Origin: Symsagittifera roscoffensis
Lineage: Eukaryota > Xenacoelomorpha > Acoela > Convolutidae
Length of the DNA stretch: 64,000 nt
Assembly: GCF_963678635.1 (NCBI RefSeq)
Contig: NC_087064.1
Coordinates: 64,473,548-64,537,547, forward strand
Direction of reading: 5' to 3'
Position numbers and translations under genes: made by a program. Below, in pieces: positions 20,531 through 35,102 of the stretch (positions within the stretch are counted from its first letter, which is position 1; each line of letters begins with the position of its first letter). Below the pieces are notes generated by a model. That model was not told where the DNA came from. It ran no database searches and saw only the letters and a program-made list of their open reading frames with translations.

Positions 20531-23500
20531 GACGAAAGTCCAGATGAAGAAGCAATTTTTCCCTGTCTTATAAACTCACTCAGTGATAGAGGACAAACAC
20601 GATTTTGTAAAAACCTACTCGTAAATTTGTTTGAACCAGGAATCAGTCCATGCAAAGCAGAATTCCCGGATATAAAAATCAAAAGACAATTTAAAGAACA
20701 TTATTTGAAAGACATATGTAACCTAACACAACAATACGGAATCTACACCATAGAATTCAGCACACCACGAACAATTCATGATAAATATGTAATCCAAACA
20801 GACGATATTGATTTAGAATTTTCAAAAGTATTCACAGAATATATCAAAAGCATACAATATCAAAATTCACAGAGAGCAAACTCCATATTCACCAACGAAG
20901 TTTTTGCAATAATATATAGTTTTATATCTATTATAGAAAAAACAGAAGCTCAAAGTACATCACCAACCCAAACATCCAAACATACAAAAGTAAGAAACAT
21001 ACAAAAGTCTCACAAAACACTAAACATGCGGATATCTCAAGTCAGGCAATAAGTACAATATCTTTTCACAAATACCATTAACGATTGACGCAACACCAAT
21101 AAATTACAAATCATTTTTACCCGATACACGAAATAACAGCTTAAATTCAACAGTCATACATAACGAAAATCTCAATGGAACTAGAAATGTTACACAGCAA
21201 GATATTTAAACACCATCACACTTCATAAATTAAGAAGTAGCCCAAACAACAGTAACAACTACACAACAAAGTATTTCACCAATACGTCCAAATCTCACAA
21301 CACCAAAAAATACAAATACATTACTACCACAAAAAACCTTACAATCGACCGTTAAACCCTCGGTTGCTCCAACATATTCCCATATGGACTATCAGACATA
21401 TAGACCAATGACAAAACCGTCAAAAACACGAAAAACATTCACAAAAAACACTTTTGCGGAACACAACTATAATTATGTACATCAATCAAAAACAAATCAA
21501 CCCCCAAGAAAAAGTACAAAAAAAACTTAAGCCACGTATGTTTTCATTATTGGAATCTTCCAAATATCTCGACCAATTCAGCAAATTTCCCAGATAATCC
21601 ACACCCTCCACAGGATTATAGTGAAAATTATCCATTTTTTTCAACAAAATAGGAATAAACAACAAACACCTGATAACACAAATTACTTATCATCCGATGA
21701 TGATGATTACTAGCAACCAGATATTTTTGCACCATATACTAAAGAATATTGCACACAGAGACCGCGACAAACTCAACCATCCCAAAATATGAAAATTTAC
21801 CCACAAAATCCAAGAGACATGCAAAATCAACAGCCAATGGACTATACAAAACCCATTTAACGCACAATCTTTTCAACCTACAGCCACAAAACCAAATGAC
21901 TATGCATTTTTACCAACCGACTCAAATGCAAAATTAAATACCACTTCCATATTACCTTCAATAACATGAAATAACAAAAAACCAACTTACAAACTTCTCG
22001 CAAATGCCAAATGCCGCAGAAGCGCTACAGTTGACTATGAATCCATACCTCATGGGTGGATCATCAATAACATCGAATAAACCACTGATGGTATTCACAG
22101 GAACAAACCCTTAACTCTCTGTAAAAGACTATTTGAACGCAGTCACAGCAAATTTAATTTTAAATATAGGACGTGAACCAATTAATACACCACTCCATCA
22201 AAATTGGATACATAGACGCACAGCGTTAATTCAAATAACAGTAGATGGCGCAGCACAAAAATTGTTTTCAGTACTACCCATACAAATAAAATCAGATTGG
22301 AAAAGATTCACACAGGAATTTTCAAAAATGTTTCATTCTGAAAGAAACAAACAACATCAAAGAGTTCTATGCAACGAAATACGCAGATTACCAAATGAAA
22401 CAATTAAACAATTAGCAGTTCGAATCGAAACACTAGCTCGAAAAGCATATTCACTTAATACACATGATTACAAAAACACAAAAAACGACAGAAATTTTAA
22501 TGATGACCTTAACACCTCAATTAAGGAAATTAGCTATAAAAAAGAGAGCATCTCATCCTTCCTCAATTCGAGAGCCAGATTTAGAATATAGAAAATTAGT
22601 AGATAAACTAGAACAAGCAGAAATCACAATGAAACTTGAAGAAACAGAAAATCTAAAACTACAGTATGTTAATCGGATTGAAACAAATACCACACATATA
22701 AATAACATACAAGAACCAGACACAGACCTGATTGAAAAATTCACTGAAATACTAAACATCTCTGAAAGGAACCCAAATTTTAGTGGCAAACCATCTTTCA
22801 AAAAATGATGTAATTATTTCCGACGATACGGACATAGTATTGCCGAATGTAGACAAAAACAGCAAGACAATTAGAATAAAACCTCAAAAGCACAAAGAAC
22901 CAAATAAGTCATTCTATCAATATATAAAAAAAGATCAAAACCTACCAAACAAAAATATATATAGTAATAATAGTTCAGTAAAACCACTTCCAAGTAACTC
23001 AAATTATTCAATAAATCAATCACCATATAACTTCAGTTATAGAGGTAGATCGCCCGAACGAAGAAATTCACGAAATTTCTAACAAAATAGATACAGTCGA
23101 TTGAATAGTCAAAATAATCAACTTAGAAATAACTATTCACGATCGAATTCCAACACAACAGAAATTGTTTCTGCATCCAGTTCCCATTCAAACCCAAGGA
23201 ATAGACACTATTCCAACAATAAATCACGAAACTCATCAGACAACAGAAATAGAAACTATTCAAACAATAGGAATAGAAGTTACTCCAACAATCGAAACCA
23301 AACCTATCCAAACAACAGATCAAGGAATAATTCATATAATAGATCAAATTATCACAGTTCAAATGATAACTATCAAAACAGATCTAGAAATAATTCACAA
23401 AACCGAAACTCAAGTTACAACAATAGATACAGAAATTATTCCCAATCACCCCATAGGAATAATAACCGTTACCCCGATTCTAAACATCGATACAGAAGTA

Positions 23501-24889
23501 ACACACCAAAGCACCCAAGATACATAAATCAAGTGCAAACAAATGAAGAAACAACTTCAGACCCCCAGGTATTGATAACACAGAAAATAATGAATTACAA
23601 TTAAATCACATTAATTGTGAATCAACAGATACTGAAAGTGATACAGATAATACCATCTCTGTAAATATGATAACAGTCGAAAACGACTATGAACCTATCA
23701 TATATGAACAACCCTTTAGTTCAAACATCTTTGAAAATCAATTGGAACTTCTCCATAAATATTATACCGCACCCATTAATAATAATACACAACCTATACA
23801 AGAAGTAAATGAAATTATTACTGTCATTAAACCTGATAAAAAAGACGTAGTACAATGCTCAAACACGAAACATATTTATCAAAATATACAAAAAGAACAA
23901 CCAAGAGAAAAATTTGGACAATCCCACTTCTCCTAGAAAGTCCAAGAAGTAAAGAATTAGAACCACCAGATCTTGAAAATGATTTTTTAATTGACTCAAG
24001 AGCAGAATCAAATATGATTAACATTCCCACATGGAATGAAATTAAAACACTGCACCCGAATTTAATACCTCTTGAAACATCTAGTAAATTGGCAACAGCA
24101 CAAGGATCAACATTAGTAAACTATGGAAAAATCCAACTATTCCTTGTTCCCACAAGAACAATGGAACAAAACAAGATTCTGAACAAACCACTTAAACAAA
24201 CATTTCATATTACTGATATTAAGCACAATATCATTGGCATACCGTTTATTACTAAATATATACCAACAAAAAACATCTTAAATAGTAAAATCCATATCAC
24301 AGACAAATATACAAAGTCAAAAAGAACAGCCTTAACATTCTTTCAAAGATTAAACAAACAACCACCATTTTTCTCAAAATTTTACTCCATTTATAATCAA
24401 GAACGGAAACACCTGAAACCACTGTCAGTAAACATATATAAATTTTCAATAAAACAAGTTCATCAGTATGACGAAAGTCAAAACAAACAACAGCTTTTCA
24501 TGTCAGATTTCAAATTTAAACCCATTCACAAGTTTTTCAAAATTACAATCTCATCCATAAAATATCTACAAAACACAAATTCCGATATTATTTCACTACA
24601 CGTATATAATAATACACCGTATCTAATAACACTACCTTTAGGACTATTAGGATATTGTGAAACGAATGCTACAACTTCACCTATAAATGAGGTAGCATAT
24701 CGAGTAAATAATATATAACAACTATTAGATATTTGTCAATCAACAATTCTTGACGAAGAATTATCAATAAATAAAATAATAAGTAATGAAAAAAAAATAC
24801 AGAATACTTCACAAAAACACCATATTTTAAACCAACATTCAATATAACAAATTATACAAAAGAACAACAAAAATTTTTACAATATTTAA
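20513..24889 (+). pseudogene. gag: gag-pro pseudogene
   Basis: Collinear with the intact gag-pro frame at 51260-55843. The first 150 or so residues match. About 230 bp equivalent to 51740-52020 is then missing, and many stops and frameshifts follow. In the zinc knuckle the preceding Trp codon is a stop (TGA 22807-22809) and the second Cys is Phe. The protease motif reads D-S-R instead of D-S-G. The stop/start junction with pol is also damaged: the pol ATG is ATA (24882-24884). Confidence 0.85.
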
Positions 24890-27800
24890 TTTTCAACATT
24901 CACAAATCACACAAGATGAATTTGACAAATTAGCAAAACAACTGATAAAATATTCCACAGTCTATGCAACATCAGAATTTGACGTTGGAAAAATTAGTTC
25001 ATCACTACACCTCCCATTAAAACCTGACGCAGTCTTCAAAAAGCAAAGAGCAAGTAAAGTACCAATTCACTTACACGACAAGGTAAATAGATTACTTAAT
25101 ATTTTAGAGCAATTTGAAAATATATCACCAGTAAATAAGAAAGAACAACCAAAGGTAAAACCTCCATCAACCCTGTAATCATCCTCGCAAAAGGTGAATC
25201 ACTAAAAATAGTTTTAGACGCTAGATATCTCAATTCACTGCTTGATGAATCAAAATGAAATTGGCCTATTGAATCAATACAGGTTATCTTAACAATGATA
25301 AATGGTAAATACTTCACAACTGCAGATATGATTAGTGCTTATAACCAAATGCCACTAGATGAAAAATCACGACGCTTAACACAATTTGTTATCGGAAATC
25401 AACAATACGAATTTAATCGATTATTCTATGGAATATCCATAGGACCAGCCGCTTTTTCAGCTTTCATGATTAAAGTTTTTAGACCATTAATACTCAAGAA
25501 AAACGCAATCACATATCTAGATGATGTTTTCATGCAATCACAAACCAAAGAAGAAATGTTAACAGTTTTGGAACAGTATCATAAAATACTTCAGAACGAA
25601 AATCTGAAAGCAGCCCCCGATAAATCACATTTTTTCTTAACACACGTTAAATCTTAAGGACATAATATTGAACGAAATACAATCACCTCATTAAAATCAC
25701 GCATTGATGCAATCCAAAAATTTCAACCACCTACAAATAAAAAGAAAATTCAAGAATTCCTTGTAATGTTGAATTTCTTAAGTAAATATCTTTACAAAAT
25801 GCAGTTATACTTAAGACCTTTCTATAACATCCTCAGACAACAAAATAATTTCGTATGGACCCTTGAACATCAAACTCGATTTGAAGAAATTAAAAAACTT
25901 TTGACAGAGCAAATTTCAAACACAATTCCAGATCCAAATCAACCATTCTACGCAATGTGCGATGCTTCAAATTTTGGCACCGGCGCAGCATTACTGCAAT
26001 CACATAGTGGAACAAATAAAATGAATCTTATATCAGCAAATTCACGAGTATTCACGCAAGCCGAGCTACCACTCTCTACCCTAATGAGAGAATGTACAGC
26101 TATAAATTATACACTTACAGAGTACGAATTTCTGATACTTGGATCAAAACACCCAACAGTTCTATTTACAGATCATAAGCCAATTATATTTCTCTTCACA
26201 CTAAAATCAAATCCTAATCATAGAGTTTATAGATTTCAATTAATTTTAATGAAATTCCCAAACTTACATATAGTTTGGACAGCAGGAAAAAACCTTGCAT
26301 TACTAGATACATTAAGTAGAAATACACCACCTGAACTACTTACACGAAAAACTACAGTTGCAATAACAAAAAAATTTTAAATTCTATTTCGCAAAAGATG
26401 AAACATCAGCCCGATTAGAATGCAAATACGCAGTAAAAACTGACATTGATCAATCACAATTAAATAATCTACAAAATTTTCCACTCTACTTAGATTGCCA
26501 AAATAATCACTATTGGCTAATTGATTTATTAGGCACATCTATCTTTAAACCAATTCCATACTCACAATGGATCAAAAATAATACTCAACAAAAGAAATTG
26601 AAACAACAACCGCATAAAAAAGATCTTTTTCCATCAATTGAAAAAGAAAACTTGACCGATAAAATAAATTTATCTGGACCACAAACGAATGATTCAAAAT
26701 ACACAATAAATCAAGTTTTTAACCTCCATGACCCACTTGACACAATTCCCCTATCAAAACTAGAAATTGAAAATATTTTTCTCCCATCAACAGAAAAAAT
26801 TACACTTGAACTTTTAAATTATTATCAAATTTTCGACCCAGTAATTAGACAACTAAAATCATGGCACAGATACAAAACAAAACCAGCAAAAGCTGATACC
26901 ACAGTTTTAGGAAACAAAACACTCCTCCGATATTTCCGAAAATTTAATAACACAACAATCAATGAAAAAACAGATCTTTTAGAAAACCAATTAGATGATT
27001 CAAAAGTTCCCTGTCTTCCTTTAAGTATGATACTGATAGCATTTAACATCTCCCATACACAAAATACAAAAAGAACACTCAGGATCAGAAAAGACATACT
27101 CGAACTTCGCACAAAATTTTTATTTTCCAAATGCCCCAATTTGGATAAAAGTATTATGCAATGATTGTATAATATTTCAATTGAACATGAACAAACCTTA
27201 TCCGAATAAAAAAAATAGCATAAAAACAAGATTTTAAAGGACAAAAATTATATTTCAACCATAGAAGTTCATTCGACACAAAAGGACCAATTTCACCATC
27301 CTCTGAAGGAAATTCTTACATTATGGTCATTGTTGATGCATTCACACATTATGTAGCACTCAACCCAGTACCAAATTGTAATGCTTACTATGCATACACA
27401 ACAGTTTACGAACACTGGATAGCTAAATTCGGATTACCCGAAATCCTAGTTACAGACAACGGTACGGAATTTATTAATAATGAAAAAATCACACTATGCC
27501 ACTTACACAACATTAAACATAAACCACGTACATCTCATGCACCTTGGACAAACAGATTAGTCGAAGGTATGAACCGTTCATTACAAGAGTATCTAAGATG
27601 TATCATTAATGGAAATTTTACACGATACACGGAATGGTCAGCAGATGTAAAATTATTTCCTTTATCATACAATTCACAAATCACGACAACTTTAGGAATG
27701 TCACCATATGAAATGGTTTTTAATCAAAAACCACGAAAATTAATCATGTTTACAGCAAATGCCCATAAAAATGCACAAAGTTATTGCTTACCAAATAAAG

Positions 27801-28532
27801 ATTCAATTTGTTATAACCTGCCTACACACACATGATGAAGATCATTTCCATCAACCACAAATTCTCAAACTAGCTTCCGGCACACATACCAAATGGATTT
27901 TAAATAGTGATAAAAAACATAATGAAATTTACCAAAAAGTAACAAAGAAATTGTTACAAAGGAAAATTATTAACAGCCAAATTAATTCACGTTTTATGCC
28001 AGCCACAGATTTAAAAACTGGAACATTTGTTTTAATACCTAATTTTAATACACAAAAAGGAATCTCCAAAAAATAACAACCGCTTCGCCTGGACCATACC
28101 AAATAATTGCCAAACCCACTGAAGTAACATACAAACTCACAGATTCAACCAAAAAAGAAATTGTTCAACATCGTAACAATTTGTTACCTTACTACCCAAA
28201 AGAATACGCATTACGCGAATTAACTCAATTATATTCTTTTACAAGTTTAAAAGTTATCCAAAATCATACACATACAGAACAAGCAACAAATGTACAATCC
28301 GACGTTCAGCATAAACAAAATCAAAAAACAAAACACAACTCATAATAATACAAAAACACCAGACCCAAAAATATCTCAAAAAGAAAGAAAAAACAGGAGA
28401 ACGATAGAAAAAATTCTACCACAAGAACAAGTACAAAAATCAAAACACAGGGAGTTATCACGACTTAGAAATCAACCACGTAAAAATTACAAAACATTCA
28501 TCCCACAATCTAAAATATTAAAGAAAGTTTAA
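24882..28532 (+). pseudogene. pol: pol pseudogene (RT, RNase H, integrase)
   Basis: Collinear with the intact pol at 55836-59483. The RT motif Y-L-D-D is preserved (near 25518) and the RNase H C-D-A-S and integrase D-N-G-T-E-F motifs can be read, but the frame is broken repeatedly, for example TGA replacing a Cys codon at 25256-25258 and frameshifts near 25655 and 27080, the latter destroying the integrase zinc-binding segment. In the integrase core the Gly before the Leu-Val-Glu motif is Arg. Confidence 0.88.
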
Positions 28533-29141
28533 TTTCAAAAACAACTTTGATTTTTAAATTAGTAATTTGTACACCTTTAAATCATTTTGAACTTTCATAC
28601 TTTCAAAATAACATGCTGACACATACGCAACAATTCTAGTTCAATTTCAGCCAATAGGATTCACTCAAATCCGTCACCTTCAAAATCTCTAACAAAACCT
28701 ACTAGCCGATAGATATTAATCTCCAGGCATATCTATAACTATAACTTTACAACCTCCAGGTCAAAAATAAGCAACTTTCTAAAACTTGACAACTAAAATA
28801 AATACCACCTTAATATTACAACCCTCCTCTATCTAATAACGCAAAGATCAACAATATTTTCCCAACTCAGACCTCAAAAACCCCCAACCAAAATTGGCAA
28901 ATTAGCCTAAAGTAAAAAAGGACCATAATCATTTGGCCTAAAGTACAAACATTTCAAAAATACCCCAGATTACCTATCAAATAAAAACAAAGCAAAGAAG
29001 ATCTCCCGAACACCATAAAATAATCTCCAACATTTTTTCAGAAAATTCAACCCACTTGTCAAAAAATCAATAAATAATCCGACCACACTTGAATTTCGCT
29101 CCAGAAAATAAAAAATATTCGACGAACGAATCATTTCTTAA
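28533..29141 (+). other. Conserved non-coding gap between pol and orfA
   Basis: About 600 bp without a frame, yet clearly alignable with 59484-60083 in the other copy. Shared blocks include CTATAACTTTACAAC, CCAGGTCAAAAATAAGCAA and a pair of GCCTAAAGTA motifs. Such conservation suggests signals for splicing or translation of the downstream genes. Confidence 0.5.
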
Positions 29142-29384
29142 ATGCTTTTCTCTCTAACAGTCGTTACCTTAAAAATATAATCTTAAATCTTCTCATAAAA
29201 TTTTTCATTCTCTTTAAACTTACGCTAAAATTTTTTATTGAAACTTTTGAAGCCTTAATAATCCTTTTAACAATTTTTTGCAATATTTTTTTAATTTTCT
29301 ACTCCCTATTTGAAATATATCTCCAACTTTCCCAAATCATTGACCACATTCACAGGTAAGATAATTCAAAGTCTATTTAAATGA
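29142..29384 (+). pseudogene. orfA pseudogene
   Basis: Matches the 76-residue hydrophobic orfA at 60084. The start is kept (ATG 29142) but a stop follows after 12 codons, and the remaining similarity runs to the junction with orfB. Confidence 0.5.
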
Positions 29385-29569
29385 TACGAACAATTTTTAG
29401 CAGAACAGATGTTTTTTTACTATTCGTAATTTTCATCACATTTTTATCATCCCTAATCATGACAATGTGCAAATGTGTAAAAAAGGCAATAGTCACATTC
29501 GCCTTAGCAACAATCCTTTTAATTCTTTTCATTGAAGAATATTTTATTAAACATATATCTTCCCACTAA
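29381..29569 (+). CDS. orfB: 62-residue membrane protein, intact
   Basis: One strongly hydrophobic N-terminal segment (about residues 11-29), a C-K-C-x-K-K basic turn, a second hydrophobic segment (about 36-52) and a charged tail. The copy at 60311 has the same length, and nearly all differences are conservative swaps among Ile, Leu, Val and Met, which is what selection on a membrane protein leaves. No family recognised; the position between pol and env recalls small accessory membrane proteins of complex retroviruses, but I see no homology. Confidence 0.6.
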   Translation: MIRTIFSRTDVFLLFVIFITFLSSLIMTMCKCVKKAIVTFALATILLILFIEEYFIKHISSH

Positions 29570-29578
29570 GAAACAAAT

Positions 29579-30693
29579 AAATCAAACACATTTCCAAAAT
29601 TGCTAACCAACATCCACCAAAACAGTCTTCACCGACTTCCTCATAAAAAAACCCAACCATACCTACAACTACCCAAAACCCCCAAACATCCACACAAATT
29701 TCTTTCCAAGACAACCCGTATACTTTTGAAGAACGACACGCTCGCTTATCTGAACCATTAGAACCAGTTCAGCGACAAGCATCCCTAAGTGAACCTACAT
29801 ATAATTTATACCCCCCATTACCACAAGACTTAAATCGAATAAGACATATTAGTCAAAATCAAAATACAGTTGAAGTCAATAGACAAATTATACATCCACG
29901 AAGAAATAGAAATTTTCAAACCCCCAGAGTTCATTTTGATATACCCCAGTCACCAACACCAACTACTTCAGGAATGTCAAGTAATACAATACCAGAAACT
30001 CCCACACTCCTTTCCAACATAGCACCTCAAGTATACCCTCAGACTATCTAGGTTTAACCCCCACATCACAACCCTTTTAATCCCGAGAAAACCCTTTTAA
30101 TCCCCCAGATACCAGAGAAAGACCACCATATTGGACTACACACTCATATACACAAGGTGAACCGAACCTAGTAAATGAACCAATAGATATTTCTTCTGAT
30201 ACAACACTATCATCATTACCAGAAACATTATCACTCCCGTCAACGCCATTATTAAATCAAATGTCACCGACACTTTTCCCTTTAAATTTCCCAAATAATA
30301 AATAACCTCGACGCTAGATATCGAGAACAATCATCATCAAATATCCCTTTACGATTAGATTGGAACACTTTTGTAGCACCTCCACCATTATTTAAACTAC
30401 ATCAAGAAAGTAACCGACTCCACAGTTGGGCACTCAATAGATTACAATAGAGACAAGATATCCACGAAGATATTCGAGAACATAATAATCAAATACTTCA
30501 ACAAAATAGTCTCCAATTGAAATTTAAAATCACAATCAAACTAAAAAATATTGTTCAACATCCCTACCCATTAAATCCACCAAATATAACAGCTCAATCG
30601 CTACCACCACCATTTATAACAACTGAAGTAATATATAAATACGATAGATATACAAAAAACATTTTACAACCCATATTCCAGATTATCATACAC
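29579..30693 (+). pseudogene. Relic of the ATG-less frame upstream of env
   Basis: Collinear with 60508-61641, but interrupted: an early stop at about 29644 and frameshifts around 30040-30090, 30300 and 30650. It encodes a Ser/Pro/Gln-rich segment then a conserved C-terminal part. Confidence 0.6.
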
Positions 30694-33213
30694 ATGTATA
30701 TTCTAAAAATATTAACGTTTCAACACGTCTTTTTTCTAATATTTTCCGACCAAAACACATATCCTTCTCCTCGCACAGGACCCCAGGATTTATTAGTAAC
30801 ACACTACGATTGTGAAGAAAACGAACAAAAAACACTACACAAATATGCAATAAATCAAGTATCACAATTCGAAACAGAATAACAAGCTATAGAAACTACA
30901 ACTGTAATAGCAACATTGTACTCAAAAGCCCGAGCAACAACAGTCACAGGATATAAATTTAAAGCAACATTTTCCGAAAAGAATGTACATTGTTCACAAG
31001 TTTCCAATGGAAATAAGAACCAACTTGATCACGAATCATTTTACCAGAGTAATATTGAAAGACTTTTACACCTAAATCCCGACGATTGTAAAAACGAATT
31101 ACTCAGACTAAACCTAACAAGAAATAAAATCACAGACAGAAAAATAGTAAATTCGTCTGTACGACTCTGTCCGACTCTGTACATCAAGCAGAACTTGAAC
31201 GAAATCAAGGACATGTTAAATTAGACGAAAAATACCCAGATAATAACTTATGATATAAACGATAAACACTGGATACCACACATTGGAATAAATAATCCTT
31301 CAAACTGCAAAGCAGACACAAAAAATATAGGATATTAAGAAAAAATGTTTTTTGATTGGAAAATACAACTTGAAAAAATACAACTCACACGAGATTTAAC
31401 TGATAACAGCATGATCTATCAAGGAATCAGATTACCCTACAAAAATGATCAAGGTTATTAGGATCCTACAACAAGGACCCAAGCAACAATTGTTTGGTTT
31501 CCCGAAGATACATGCACAACATTTCAAGTAGCAAAAATACACGCTCGAATGATAAAATTCCATGAAAAATTTTTTATTGAATCAATCCCATGTGAACAAG
31601 TGAACCCGTACCGTAAACAAAGCAATGATTTCAAAATCATTAATGACATAGAAAATAAATTAACACGCTTTCAGGTCTATCGAGAAACAGAATTTGCATG
31701 TAAATATAGAAATCCACTTTATAAAACACAGTACTCTGAAATACTTGACGAATACAAAAAAGGTTTCGACATGACCACTGGAAAAATAAAATTTGACCCT
31801 TATGCCACAAGTCATCCTATTAACGAAGGAACATCATACGTCCCAGTTAACTTTCATGAAAGCAAAGGTCAACCTGGTGGAAAATTAAAACCATACTACA
31901 GTAAAAGCACACGTTTACAAGAATTATCACTAATGAATAGCACCTACTTTGGTAATATTCATTATGATACCCACTTGGACATGAAATTAGACTACAGAAT
32001 TAGTAAAATTTTCCAAGAAATGTCACTTTCTGAATTAGAAACACTTCATCAACTATGCGAATTAGAAAGAACACAAATCTTACAATCACTCGCATTAGCA
32101 GTACTAAAAACACCTTACGCAGGATATTTATTATCAGGAAACAGATCAAATTTTCTTGATTACGAAGGAAACATTTTATGGTTTTATACTTGAACCAAAA
32201 AAATATCATCATTATATGTTTTCGAAGATAAACGTTGTTATAAAAGAATCCCCATATTCTATAAAAATAAAGTACATTTTGTCGATACACTCTCAAGACG
32301 AACTTATTTTTGGGATACCGCAGTCCCATGTGGATCAGAAAACAGCCACAATGTCGTACAATTAAACCCTGATGAAGATATATACTACCTACTTACACCG
32401 TATCCTATTTTAATGCAGCCACTAAAAAGTTTTCACCCGAAAGCATCCGAGCTATCGCTCGTAACCCAAATATTGATTTACAATCAATTGGAATATACTC
32501 TAAATCTGATATACAACATAACATTAGAACACAACAATTTCAAGAATTACTAACACAAATGGACACAATACAACGACAATCAATCGACCAAAATTTAAGA
32601 AAATTTGCCGAAACCGCAGGATTTGCAGACATTTATACACAAGACTACAGCGGATATTTTAAAAATGTCAAAGCCTACATATGTTTAAACGGTGAAAAAT
32701 ATAGACCACAGGATATTTCACCCATAAATATTTTCAGTTTTGTAATCTTAAAAAACGAAATTCTCGCCTTTCTAGGATGGCCCTATTACATCTTAGAAAT
32801 ATTAACCATCTTATACGCCATGTTTAATTTTATAGGATTTCTTTTCTCACTGTTAAAAGGAATCTATAACACATGCGCTATACACACACAAGTAAACCGC
32901 CAAGAAAGTGTAGCACGCACGTATACTATTTGCATGATTTTTCGGAATTTTTTCATCATCAATCAATAAAATACTTCTAGATGCACAAATAAAAGATTAT
33001 AATACAAAAATATCCACAAGACCCAACACATATAACGAAGAGCATAATAATGTAGATACAACACCTACAGCACCACAGATACCACCCCTACCACAAAAGC
33101 ATCCATTATCATTAGTTCCCCAAAAATTTCGAAACCTAGCAATCACAAATAATCCAAACTTTCGACCAAATACAACACAAAGTCCCATTCAGCACAAATC
33201 TTTCACAAAATGA
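30694..33213 (+). pseudogene. env: env-like gene, decayed
   Basis: Collinear with the intact env-like frame from 61629. It starts with ATG and a hydrophobic signal-like segment, then a Cys-containing ectodomain, one C-terminal membrane anchor (about 32810-32860) and a cytoplasmic tail ending at TGA 33211-33213. Full length would be near 839 residues. Stops at about 30880, 31222 and 31338, and frameshifts near 31180, 32160 and 32960, make it non-functional. The last codons are readable and show the junction with orfX. Confidence 0.75.
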
Positions 33214-35102
33214 TAATACATATGAACAAATTATTGAACAACCCCATACCACCACTTTTCAGTCACAAAAAAATCATTTTTTTAGCCCACGATGAGCCGA
33301 CAAATTGGATCCCTCCATCGCTCAAATTCCCACCCAGCCAACCTCCAAACTCAAATCCCAATTATCCCACTTTTGCTTCCCCGCCACCCGATTTTCCAAT
33401 TATTATTATACCATCAAGCACGAATTCTGATACTAACTCAGATATTTCAGTTTTTCATACTATCTCACAATTTAATAACTCCAATGTAGAAATCCCCGAC
33501 GAATTTGCAGACTCCGAACCATCTCCCTCTACCCATACCCAGACCAACTCCTCAGTTTTTTCGCAACCCCCTTTTCGACCCATCCAATCCAATCATCCAC
33601 TCCCATCCCTTTCCACTGCTTCTTACGCTTCCCAAGTAACCCCAACCTATTCTCCATTTAATTCCGACAGATCACATAATAACTCGCCAGATACTATCCA
33701 AATTTCCGCAGAACTCGACAATTTTATTACATTACAACAACAACTAATACATCCCCAAACTCTCACAATACATCAACTATCATCCACAATAACATCCTCA
33801 AATCCACCAACTCCTACACCCTCTTCAGCTTACACTCCATCATTAGCTCAGTCATCCACATCCGTTGAAACACCTACCGGTACTAACCGAGCTTATCGCA
33901 CTTTTAAACGAAAATTCCCATATCACCCATTCCCAATCAAACCCGGAACAGCCCGAGAATACATCAACCACCCAGAACACACAAATACAAAAAATTTTCT
34001 AGAAATAACCCTACCATAATTTCCGCAATATACAATAAAAACACCTACCATTGCTAACGAAACACTAAATTTTGTTGATGAGCACGTTTTAACGCCAACA
34101 CTTTATTGGACAGCCTACTACAATTATACTAACCCCCTTTGTTTACCAATAACAAATACTAGTGAAGAATTAGAGAAAAACAAAACTATGTTATATAGAC
34201 TCACCATATCATTAACACCTCGACAATTTACTTATGTTGGATATAAAAAATTACGAAAAACATTCACCGCACCCCAAGCTAACGATTTCTCAAAAGAATA
34301 CTACGATCATAATATCATCCGCCCTAATCACGATCAATTTTTAGACGAAGATCGCTTTGCAAACCCGCAACTAACCAAAAAATTTTTCATTAAAATACCA
34401 TACGTATTTACACTTAATTTGTTTGATAAAAAGCATGATCATACTATTTCAGAAGCACTAGTTGATATACAAGCATATGAAAGCTTCTATGATAAATTTC
34501 AGTTATTTTCACTAACCTTTCACTTTCTTTCACCACAGGAACGCGATTTGCACTGTTCACACGATATAATGTTACGCACTAAACAAACGCACACTTACAC
34601 ATATTATCGTTTTATACAAAATCATTTTGATTTACACACTCCATCAAGACAACCCCACCATCGTTTTCAGTTTCTTAACTCAAAATACACGTCACAATTT
34701 TTTCCTATTTTTACATATTGCATTAAAAATACTAACCTCCACGGCATTCCCCGCAATTACGAACCAGTCACCCAAATGTATATATTCTGTCCCATCACGA
34801 AGACCTTCAGTGATGAAGAATCAAGACCCTTCATTATCCCGCATGAATTTATACAACCTATTGAAATACCCATATTAGAATTTATTCATAATACTAAAAA
34901 TAATCATAAAATCTATAACCTAATTCAAAACACACCTTATGAGTTCGCAGTAGGCACAGAAGAACTAAACACCATCAAAGCACTTCAATTGCTTTGGCCA
35001 CTGCTACAAACTGAAAATGTCATACGCATACTAGCCAAGTTACTAACAACATCAGACATGATTCGCGACATATTCCCCCACGGCTTTTTCCCAGACGACT
35101 AA
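33210..35102 (+). pseudogene. orfX, about 630 codons, one in-frame stop
   Basis: A single frame from ATG 33210 to TAA 35100-35102, interrupted only by TAA at 34017-34019. The first half is disordered and rich in Ser, Pro and Thr; the second half (about 34020-35100) looks folded, with regular alternation of hydrophobic and polar residues and several Cys. No known domain recognised. Its ATG overlaps the env stop as ATGA. It lies downstream of env, where retroviruses may carry accessory or superantigen genes. Being almost intact in a decayed copy suggests the stop is recent. The equivalent in the second copy lies beyond the window. Confidence 0.6.

Noticed and set aside
23101-23604. Alternative-frame Thr/Ile-rich and Asn/Ser-rich frames in the nucleocapsid repeat tract (also 54123-54539)
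   Set aside because: Short repeat units keep other frames open by periodicity; only the gag frame aligns with an intact protein.
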